In this document: positions 6,526 through 11,608 of the stretch, one piece after another
How the letters are laid out: each line of letters begins with the position of its first letter
How positions within the stretch are numbered: the first letter of the stretch is position 1
Assembly (NCBI GenBank): GCA_020217265.1
Contig: JAIWOS010000106.1
Location: forward strand, 1 to 11,608
DNA: 11,608 nucleotides
DNA from: Thiobacillus sp.
Lineage (GTDB): Bacteria > Pseudomonadota > Gammaproteobacteria > Burkholderiales > Thiobacillaceae
Reading direction: 5' to 3'
The notes under the pieces: model-generated
What the model was told of the DNA's origin: nothing
Seen by the model: the letters and a program-made list of their open reading frames with translations, nothing else
Databases searched by the model: none
Program-made: the position numbers and the translations under genes

Positions 6526-7199
6526 TCGAATTTTCCCTCCTCACCGCGCTCTTCGCCGGCCTCCTCGGCGGCGTGCACTGCGTGGGCATGTGTGGCGGCA
6601 TCGTCGCGGCGTTTTCCTTCCGCGCCGACGGCACGCACCCGCCGTTCCGCCTGCATCTGGCGTACAACCTGGGGCGGGTGTCGTCGTACGTGATCTTCGG
6701 CGCGCTCGCAGGCGCACTCGGTGGCACGCTCAAGCTCGCCGATTTCATGCCGGTGCAGACCGCGCTCTACGTGCTGGCGCAGGCCGTGATGATCCTGCTC
6801 GGGCTGTATCTCGCCGGCTTCAATCAGTGGGTGCTGGTGTTCGAGCGCGCCGGCGGCGTGCTGTGGCGTCGGGTGAAGCCGTTGTTCCAGAAGCTGCTGC
6901 CGGTGAAATCGGTGCCGCAGGCCGTGCTCGCCGGCATGGCGTGGGGCTGGCTGCCCTGCGGGCTGGTGTATTCGGTGCTGGTGTCGGCGCTGGCGGCGGG
7001 CAGCGCCACCTCGGGCGCGGCGCTGATGCTGGCGTTTGGCCTCGGCACGCTGCCCAACCTGCTGGGCATGGGGCTGTTCGCGCGGCAGATCCAGCCTTTC
7101 ATGCAGAACGCGTGGGTGCGCCGAGCGGCGGGGCTCGCGGTGGCGGGCTTCGGCGTGTGGGCGCTGGCGGCGCTGTTCTGGCGCGCGTTCAGCCCTTGA
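6522..7199 (+). CDS. TauE/SafE-family (DsbD/CcdA-like) membrane protein
   Basis: The protein has 225 residues with about six hydrophobic segments. It opens with GLLGGVHCVGMCGGIVAAF (Cys20 and Cys24) and has a second conserved block GWLPCGLVYS (Pro145-Cys146). Paired HCxGMCGG and LPCG motifs mark the small DsbD_2 / COG2836 group. That group is annotated as sulfite exporter family but resembles the CcdA/DsbD electron-transfer core, and members often sit near cytochrome oxidase assembly or metal-handling genes. The likely role is inner-membrane thiol or metal handling; the substrate is unknown. The start ATG overlaps the toxin stop and has no good ribosome site, so it probably depends on coupling. 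Its last 11 bases overlap the end of the convergent gene at 7189. Confidence 0.8.
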   Translation: MIEFSLLTALFAGLLGGVHCVGMCGGIVAAFSFRADGTHPPFRLHLAYNLGRVSSYVIFGALAGALGGTLKLADFMPVQTALYVLAQAVMILLGLYLAGFNQWVLVFERAGGVLWRRVKPLFQKLLPVKSVPQAVLAGMAWGWLPCGLVYSVLVSALAAGSATSGAALMLAFGLGTLPNLLGMGLFARQIQPFMQNAWVRRAAGLAVAGFGVWALAALFWRAFSP

Positions 7200-7380
7200 G
7201 GCGTTTTACCAGCGCCGCGCTGGTAAGCATTTCGAGCTGGGTTTCCAGCCGGATGACGCGCGCGGTGAGGTCCTCGATTTTCTGCTGCTGCTGTTTCATC
7301 GCCTCGGCCTGGCGGTCGACCTTGTCTTCGAGCTTGATCATGGCGGTGAGCGCGCCCCAGACGCGTTCGGTGACGCCCAT
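7189..7380 (-). CDS. Small coiled-coil protein of unknown function
   Basis: I do not recognise a family. The protein has 63 residues, no membrane segment and no signal peptide. From about residue 16 to 53 it reads as a helical heptad pattern (IKLEDKVDRQAEAMK, then QQQQKIEDLTARVIRLE, then TQLEMLT), so it is probably a cytoplasmic coiled-coil oligomer. The ATG overlaps the stop of the upstream gene by one base (TGATG), so the two are one translational unit. The length of the pattern, the coupling and normal codon use favour a real gene over a chance frame. It may work as partner or oligomeriser of the protein encoded at 7380-7670. It ends inside the 3' end of the convergent TauE/SafE-family gene. 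Confidence 0.65.
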   Translation of the reverse strand: MGVTERVWGALTAMIKLEDKVDRQAEAMKQQQQKIEDLTARVIRLETQLEMLTSAALVKRLKG

Positions 7381-7670
7381 CAGCGGCCCCGCTTTTGGGC
7401 GGCTTCGGCTTCCATCGCGGCGATGCGGGCGTTGCTCGCCTCGATGAAGGCGATCGCATCGTCGATGGCGGCGCCGGCGCGGGTGGCCGCGGCCTCGGCA
7501 GCCTCGGCGAGCGCGGCGAGTTCGGCTTCGTGTTCCTCGGCCTGGTAGGCAAAGGCGCCGCGCCGCATTAATTCGGACACGGGGATGGCGAGCCTTTTCG
7601 CCTTGTCGGCAATGGCCTGCTTGTCGGCGGCGGTGGCCTGCACGACGATGCGTTCGGCGGCAATGCTCAT
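7380..7670 (-). CDS. Putative ribbon-helix-helix protein with Ala-rich coiled-coil tail
   Basis: The protein has 96 residues. The first 43 or so fit a ribbon-helix-helix (MetJ/Arc/CopG-like) DNA-binding fold: a short strand ERIVVQAT, helix AADKQAIADKAKRLA, turn IPVS and helix ELMRRGAFAY. From about residue 45 to 92 it is an Ala/Glu-rich helix that could form a coiled coil. This layout resembles antitoxins and small plasmid-type regulators, but the following gene (63-residue coiled coil) is not a recognisable toxin. The ATG at 7670 has AGGAG eight bases upstream (7679-7683). Its own promoter carries a perfect palindrome, which a ribbon-helix-helix dimer of dimers could bind, so autoregulation is likely. 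The exact function is unknown. Confidence 0.75.
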   Translation of the reverse strand: MSIAAERIVVQATAADKQAIADKAKRLAIPVSELMRRGAFAYQAEEHEAELAALAEAAEAAATRAGAAIDDAIAFIEASNARIAAMEAEAAQKRGR

Positions 7671-7696
7671 GCGTAAATCTCCTGTTCGAAACTCAT

Positions 7697-7731
7697 GATG
7701 TACAGTCTATGTACATCGCGGACCCTGTCAA
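7697..7731 (-). promoter_or_regulatory. Promoter with palindromic TGTACA operator for the RHH/coiled-coil operon
   Basis: On the minus strand a perfect -35 TTGACA (7726-7731) is followed after 16 bases by TAGACT (7704-7709), a 4-of-6 match to the -10. The -10 and its flanks form a perfect palindrome, GATGTACA (7697-7704) and TGTACATC (7710-7717), around five central bases. It contains two TGTACA boxes, 7699-7704 and 7710-7715, whose centres are 11 bp apart, one helical turn. Binding there would block RNA polymerase. The adjacent RHH protein (7380-7670) is the obvious candidate repressor. Confidence 0.75.
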
Positions 7732-7747
7732 GCCAGCCCGCTGCCCG

Positions 7748-7797
7748 CGACGGCAGTGCCGCCTGGATGAACCGCGGCGTCGGCAGAGATGCCGTCG
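7748..7797. repeat. Nested inverted repeats between two minus-strand operons
   Basis: Outer 8-bp arms, CGACGGCA (7748-7755) and TGCCGTCG (7790-7797), enclose GCCGC (7758-7762) with GCGGC (7774-7778). A third pair, CGGCA-GAGA-TGCCG (7781-7794), competes with the outer stem. Neither strand has a T-run after the structure, so it is not an ordinary intrinsic terminator for the DUF4426 gene. It may be a REP-like palindromic unit or a Rho-independent-like relic. The inverted repeats are directly visible; their function is not. Confidence 0.45.
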
Positions 7798-7806
7798 GGA
7801 AAAGGC

Positions 7807-8235
7807 TTATTTGTAGAACTTCTGCTCGAACGTCATTTCCCGCCGGGGTTCGCCGGCCACTTCGACGGCAGCGGTGAATTTCAGGGTGTCGGGCGGGGCG
7901 AAGCGGAAGTCGCCGAGGTAGTAGATGGCGGTACCTTCGCGGATTTCGCGCATGTCGATGTTGGCGAGCTGCTGGTTGAGGTTGGTGGCGTAGATGGAAA
8001 TCTTCGCCGGCACCGGGGTGAGCGCGCCGACGGCGTTTCTTTTCAGCACCGACATGGTGACGAGCCCGCGCGTCTTGCTGCGTTCGATCCTGTAGGCGCG
8101 CGCGACTTCGGGCAAGAGGTCGTCAGTGGGAATGGCGTTGTAGTGAATTTCGAGCGGACCGAACTTCTGCGCGATTTCGGCCTGCGCGGAAAGGGACGCG
8201 ACCCCCAGTCCCAGGGCCAGCAGCAGCGCTTTCAT
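7807..8235 (-). CDS. DUF4426 domain-containing secreted protein
   Basis: The protein has 142 residues with a clear Sec signal peptide (MKALLLALGLGVASLSAQA, cleavage before E20), so it is periplasmic. The mature part fits DUF4426: FGPLEIHYNAIPTDDLLPEVARAY near its start, then a beta-rich body with VTMSVLKR and YYLGDFRF. The function of the family is unknown; in pseudomonads a DUF4426 gene is, from memory, near metX/metW. The ATG has GGGGAG six bases upstream. It follows the lipid-transport operon in the same direction after a 43-bp gap, so it could be read from the same transcript or from its own weak promoter (a TACACT lies in the gap). No role in lipid transport can be claimed from sequence. 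Confidence 0.82.
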   Translation of the reverse strand: MKALLLALGLGVASLSAQAEIAQKFGPLEIHYNAIPTDDLLPEVARAYRIERSKTRGLVTMSVLKRNAVGALTPVPAKISIYATNLNQQLANIDMREIREGTAIYYLGDFRFAPPDTLKFTAAVEVAGEPRREMTFEQKFYK

Positions 8236-8278
8236 GGCAGTCTCCCCTGTTGTTGTCGATGCTGTGCAGTGTAGGCGT

Positions 8279-8881
8279 TTATCGCGGCGACGCCAGCCAG
8301 GCGGAGAGGTCGTCGAGCACGCGCGCCACCGCCTGGTTGGCGGCCGCCGCGGCGCCGGCGGCGTCGTAGCTCGTCAGCGCCACGCGCTGTTCGAACACGT
8401 GCCGGCCGACCAAGCTGCGCTGTTTGAGATCGACGAGTTCGACGCGCAGCTCCAGACGCAGGGTGCCGGGCACGCTCGTGGCGTCGTGGTAGAACTCGAC
8501 GAGCTCGGTGTCGAGCATGAAGTCGCCGCGCACGTAGCCGCCGGCGTTGGCGACCCGCCAGTGGCCCTGACGGTCGAGGCGGGCGCGCAACAGGTCGGCG
8601 AAGCGCTTGCCGGGGCGCTCGGTCCAGCGCGCGAACTGGTACTGTCCGCGGGTGCCGGCTTCGCGGCTGAAGACGAGCTGATCGGCGTCGTAGAAGCCGC
8701 CGGCGGTGGTGTCGAGCACCAGCAGCACGGGCGCGTCGGCCTTGCGCGCGGCGGCCGCGGCGGCCGGCGTGGCGTCGTCGAGCACATAGTAGGTCGGCGC
8801 GGGGCTGTCGGGCTGGTCGCCAAAGTTCACGCAGCCGGCGAGCGATAGCGCCAGCGCGGCAAGGGCGAGCGAAGTCTTCAT
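8279..8881 (-). CDS. ABC-type transport auxiliary lipoprotein (PqiC-like)
   Basis: The protein has 200 residues. A lipoprotein signal ends in LAGC with the lipidated Cys at residue 17. The next residue is Val, not Asp, so the Lol rule predicts outer-membrane placement facing the periplasm. The body fits ABC_trans_aux (PqiC/YmbA-like): YYVLDD near residue 31, then FADLLRARLDRQGHWRVA and a C-terminal part with VFEQRVALTSYDAAGAAAA. In MCE lipid-transport systems such lipoproteins dock the MCE protein at the outer membrane and take the place of a periplasmic shuttle such as MlaC. The start ATG overlaps the upstream MCE stop (ATGA), which sets the start and shows operon membership. It is the last gene of the lipid-transport operon. 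Confidence 0.88.
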   Translation of the reverse strand: MKTSLALAALALSLAGCVNFGDQPDSPAPTYYVLDDATPAAAAAARKADAPVLLVLDTTAGGFYDADQLVFSREAGTRGQYQFARWTERPGKRFADLLRARLDRQGHWRVANAGGYVRGDFMLDTELVEFYHDATSVPGTLRLELRVELVDLKQRSLVGRHVFEQRVALTSYDAAGAAAAANQAVARVLDDLSAWLASPR

Positions 8882-9825
8882 GGCAGTTTTTCTCCCGGGC
8901 CGAGCTGCTGCTTGACCGGCCCGAACAGGATGGCGCGCGGGTTGGACAGGCGCTGGCCGGCGGTGGTGAGCACGTCGGCGCTGGTGCGCACGTCGCGACT
9001 GACGTTGGTGATTTCCAGCGTGCCGGCGTCGGTGAGCTGCTGGATGCGGTTGGAAATGTCGGTGGCGTCCTGCTGGAGCTTGGCCAGGGCGGCGGTGGCT
9101 TCCTTCAGCGCGGCGTTGGCGTTGTTGCCGACGCCGACGATGCTGCCTTCGGCGCGGGTGGCGGCCTGGCTGATGCTGGCGCCGGCGAAGCGGAATTCGT
9201 CGGAGGCGTCGCGGATGCCCTGCACCGCGGCGTCGAGGCTGGACTTGTTGGCGGCGAGGTGGCCGGAAAGATCGTTGAGGTGGGCGAGCGTCTGGCTGAT
9301 CGCGCGCTGGTTCTGTTCCGACAGCAGCGTGTTCATCTTTTCCAGCACCTGCGCGCCGTTGACCGCGAGCCGCGAGACGGCAGTGGCGACCTTGTCGATG
9401 TCGGAACTGCCTTCGCCGATCACCGGATAGCGTTCGCCAGGCGCAGTACTTTCGAGCAGCGGACGGTCGGACGGCCCGTTGTCGATCTCCACCGCCGCGA
9501 TGCCGGTGACGAGATTGCGCTTGATGTATGCCACCGCGCCGTCGTGCACCGGCACGCCTTCGTCGATGCGCGCGGTGACGTTCACTGCCTCGTCGCCGCC
9601 GCGGGAAAAGCGGTACGCGTCGACCACGCCGACCTTGATGCCGCGCATTTTCACCGGGCTGCCGACCGCCAGGCCGTCGAGCGACTGCTGCTTGAAGTAG
9701 ATAGTGTAGGTCTGGTAGGCGATGCGGTCGGCGGCGCCGACCAGCCAGACGATGGCCAGCGTCATCAGCGCGACCACGGCCAGCACCACGGTGCCCACCA
9801 GGGTGTAGCGGCCTTCAGTTTCCAT
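8878..9825 (-). CDS. MlaD-family MCE lipid-binding protein
   Basis: The protein has 315 residues. It has one N-terminal membrane anchor (about residues 8-30) with no cleavage site. The MCE domain follows at about 38-118 and includes FKQQSLDGLAVGSPVKMRGI, VGVVDAY and NLVTGIAAVEID. A long helical C-terminal region runs from about 145 to 285, then the short conserved end RLSNPRAILFGP. MCE proteins form hexameric rings that bind lipid between the inner-membrane ABC transporter and the outer membrane; the long helices may form a tube or reach the lipoprotein. It starts 11 bp inside the end of the ATPase gene and overlaps the lipoprotein gene by 4 bp. It is longer than E. coli MlaD (about 183 residues) because of the helical extension. 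Confidence 0.92.
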   Translation of the reverse strand: METEGRYTLVGTVVLAVVALMTLAIVWLVGAADRIAYQTYTIYFKQQSLDGLAVGSPVKMRGIKVGVVDAYRFSRGGDEAVNVTARIDEGVPVHDGAVAYIKRNLVTGIAAVEIDNGPSDRPLLESTAPGERYPVIGEGSSDIDKVATAVSRLAVNGAQVLEKMNTLLSEQNQRAISQTLAHLNDLSGHLAANKSSLDAAVQGIRDASDEFRFAGASISQAATRAEGSIVGVGNNANAALKEATAALAKLQQDATDISNRIQQLTDAGTLEITNVSRDVRTSADVLTTAGQRLSNPRAILFGPVKQQLGPGEKLP

Positions 9826-10582
9826 GCGGATGTGTCTCCTCCGGCGTGCGCGCGGCGAAGTATTCCTTCAGCCACGGGTCGTCGAGTTGTTTGAGTTCGG
9901 TCACGCTGCCGCTGCCGAGCACGCGGCCGTTCGACAGGACGATGACGCGGTCGATGATGGAAAACAGTGTATCCAAGTCGTGGGTGACGAGGAATACGGT
10001 GAGGCCGAGACTGTCGGCCAGCAGCCGGATGAGGCGGTCGAAGGCGCGCGCGGAAATCGGGTCGAGCCCGGAGGTGGGCTCGTCGAGGAACAGGAGCTCG
10101 GGATCGAGTGCGAGCGCACGCGCCAGCGCCACGCGCTTTCGCATGCCGCCGGAAAGTTCGCTGGGTTTTTTGCGGGCCACGTCGGGCGGCAGGTTGGCAA
10201 GCCCGAGCTTCAGCCGCGCCAGCTGGCGGCAGGTGGCGTGCGGCAAGTCGGTGTGCTCGAACAACGGGGTGGCGACGTTGTCTTCCACGCTGAGCGAGGA
10301 AAACAGCGCGCCGTCCTGGAACAGCACGCCGAAGCGTCGGCGCAGCGCGTTCATTTGCGCCGGGGTCGCGTCCCACACCGACTGGCCGAAGAGCTCGATG
10401 CGCCCGCCCTGTGGCTTGAGCAGTCCGATGATCTCGCGCAGCAACACGGATTTGCCGGTGCCGGAGCCGCCGATGAGGCCGATCACTTCGCCGCGATCCA
10501 CCGACAGCGACAGGCCGCGATGGATGACGTGCCCACCGAGCACGGTCGAGAGATCGCGGACGTCGAGCAGGGTGTCGGCCAT
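9815..10582 (-). CDS. MlaF-type lipid ABC transporter ATP-binding protein
   Basis: The protein has 255 residues with a complete ABC ATPase set: Walker A GGSGTGKS (38-45), Q-loop Gln89 (LFQDG), signature LSGGM (143-147), Walker B LLFLDE (163-168) with D-loop SGLD, and switch His201 (THD). The KRVALARAL after the signature is typical of the MlaF/Ttg2A branch. It powers the membrane permease encoded immediately upstream, driving lipid transfer through the MCE protein. The ATG at 10582 shares one base with the permease stop (TGATG). Its 3' end overlaps the MCE gene by 11 bp. No key residue is missing. Confidence 0.95.
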   Translation of the reverse strand: MADTLLDVRDLSTVLGGHVIHRGLSLSVDRGEVIGLIGGSGTGKSVLLREIIGLLKPQGGRIELFGQSVWDATPAQMNALRRRFGVLFQDGALFSSLSVEDNVATPLFEHTDLPHATCRQLARLKLGLANLPPDVARKKPSELSGGMRKRVALARALALDPELLFLDEPTSGLDPISARAFDRLIRLLADSLGLTVFLVTHDLDTLFSIIDRVIVLSNGRVLGSGSVTELKQLDDPWLKEYFAARTPEETHPHGN

Positions 10583-11608
10583 CAGATGTCCAGCTTCACG
10601 AACATCACCGCGAAGATCGCGTTGAGGATGATGATGGCCACCAGGCTCTGCACCACGGTGGAGGTGGTGTTGGCGCCCACGCTGCGCGAATCGCGGGTGA
10701 CCGCCAGCCCCATGCGGGCGGCGATGAGGGCGATGAACACGGCGAACACCGGCGCCTTGGCGAGCCCGATCAGCAGAGTTTTCAGCTGTAGCACGTCGGC
10801 GGTGCGGTCGAGGAACATGTGGCTGGAAATGTCGAGCTGCTCACGCGCAACGAGCATGCCGCCGGCGATGCCGGCAATATCGCCGATGAACACCAGGAGC
10901 GGCATGGCAACCAGCAGCGCGAGCATGCGCGGAATCACCAGCACCGCCAGCGGCGACAGGCCCAGCGTGGCAATGGCGTCGATTTCCTCGGTGACTTTCA
11001 TGGTGCCGAGCTGGGCCGTGATGGCCGCGCCGGTACGGCCGGCGACGAGCACGGCCACGATGACCGGCGAGATTTCGCGCAGCACCGCCAGCAGGAGGCC
11101 GTCGACGACGAAGATGTTGGCGCCGTACTGCTGCGCCTGGTCGCCCAGCAGGTAGGCAAACACCACGCCAAGCAGGAACAGCATGCCGACGACGATGGGA
11201 ATCGCGCCGACGAAGATGTCGCGCACCTGGGCGGCGAGTTCGCGCACGCGCCAGCGGCCGGGATGCCAGAGCAGGGTGCCCGCTTCGAGGACGAGGCGTC
11301 CGATGAAATCGAGCAGACCCAGCAGATGGCCCAGCATGGCCAGCGTGCCGCGCCCGACCAGCGCCCGTATGCCGTCGCGCGGAGGCGCGGCCAGGGCCCG
11401 CGTGGCGTCGCAATGCTGTGACACCAGGTCCATCAGGGCGCGGTGCGCGGGCTGGAAACCGCGCAGTTCGGGCATCGGGTCGCCGGCGTTCGGCCGCGCG
11501 GCGGCAAGCAGCAGCCAGGCGCCGTTGGTATCGAGCTGGGTGATCGCGGCGCCGTCGATCACGCGTACCGGCTGCCCGGCAAGCTCGGGGAGGGCGGCGG
11601 CGGATTCG
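10582..11608 (-). CDS. MlaE-family lipid ABC permease with N-terminal STAS domain (5' end missing)
   Basis: The frame stays open to the right edge, so the start lies outside the window; 341 C-terminal residues are visible. A GTG at 11562 is in frame, but the residues before it (LPELAGQPVRV) continue the domain, so it is not the start. The first 40 or so residues (with ITQLDTNGAWLLLAAA) fit a STAS-like domain, the equivalent of MlaB fused to the permease. The MlaE domain follows, with FVGAIPIVVGMLFLLGVVFA, LLLAVLREISPVIVAVLVAGRTGAA, and TAQLGTMKVTEEIDAIATLG, then three more membrane segments to the end. It forms the inner-membrane channel of the lipid transporter. Family members with this fusion are usually about 370-380 residues, so about 30-40 are missing. 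Confidence 0.93.
   Translation of the reverse strand, partial: ESAAALPELAGQPVRVIDGAAITQLDTNGAWLLLAAARPNAGDPMPELRGFQPAHRALMDLVSQHCDATRALAAPPRDGIRALVGRGTLAMLGHLLGLLDFIGRLVLEAGTLLWHPGRWRVRELAAQVRDIFVGAIPIVVGMLFLLGVVFAYLLGDQAQQYGANIFVVDGLLLAVLREISPVIVAVLVAGRTGAAITAQLGTMKVTEEIDAIATLGLSPLAVLVIPRMLALLVAMPLLVFIGDIAGIAGGMLVAREQLDISSHMFLDRTADVLQLKTLLIGLAKAPVFAVFIALIAARMGLAVTRDSRSVGANTTSTVVQSLVAIIILNAIFAVMFVKLDI

Noticed and set aside
7695..7877. Small plus-strand frame of 60 codons
   Set aside because: It runs across the promoter/operator and the nested palindromes into the antisense of the DUF4426 gene, with no ribosome site or recognisable content.

Overview
The window is 11.6 kb of GC-rich (roughly two-thirds G+C), densely packed chromosomal DNA. 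It most likely comes from a betaproteobacterium, perhaps near Thiobacillus or the Nitrosomonadales/Rhodocyclales. The evidence for this is the gatA-gatB arrangement, the divergent pyrE / exodeoxyribonuclease III pair, an AmpG-type permease and a five-part lipid-transport (MCE) locus, all with strongly GC-ending codons. The lineage is an inference from gene style, not from a database match. Most of the window is housekeeping DNA; the accessory part lies at about 4.4-7.8 kb.

Left part (1-2481): the 3' two-thirds of gatA and a complete gatB, subunits of the tRNA-dependent amidotransferase that makes Asn-tRNA and/or Gln-tRNA. The two genes are coupled by an ATGA overlap. A strong symmetrical terminator separates gatB from the convergent minus-strand pair pyrE (orotate phosphoribosyltransferase) and a secreted DUF4124/coiled-coil protein (2496-3717). 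pyrE diverges, with only 31 bp between, from an exodeoxyribonuclease III gene (3749-4528).

Middle part (4430-7731): exoA is followed by a 91-bp hairpin-rich spacer and then by a second, displaced copy of its last 15 or so codons. That copy's stop codon forms the ATGA overlap with ampG. The simplest reading is that the 3' end of exoA was replaced by a foreign tail and the original tail was left behind, as when an integrative element enters the end of a gene. After ampG come an antitoxin-toxin pair (Unstab_antitox / RelE-ParE type) with an inverted repeat touching its start codon, and a CcdA/DsbD-like membrane protein (TauE/SafE family) whose start overlaps the toxin stop. Converging on these is a small unnamed two-gene operon: a putative ribbon-helix-helix protein plus a 63-residue coiled-coil protein. 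It is driven by a promoter whose -10 box is the centre of a perfect 8+8 palindrome built from two TGTACA boxes.

Right part (7748-11608): after a palindrome-rich gap come a secreted DUF4426 protein and a four-gene lipid-transport operon on the minus strand. In transcription order this is permease (STAS + MlaE, cut by the window edge), ATPase, MCE/MlaD substrate-binding protein and outer-membrane ABC_trans_aux lipoprotein, with every junction overlapping. Together these would move phospholipids or other lipids between inner and outer membrane. In this locus a PqiC-like lipoprotein stands where the classical Mla system has MlaC.

The best leads for something undescribed are the exoA tail replacement with its hairpin spacer, and the ribbon-helix-helix / coiled-coil operon with its palindromic operator.
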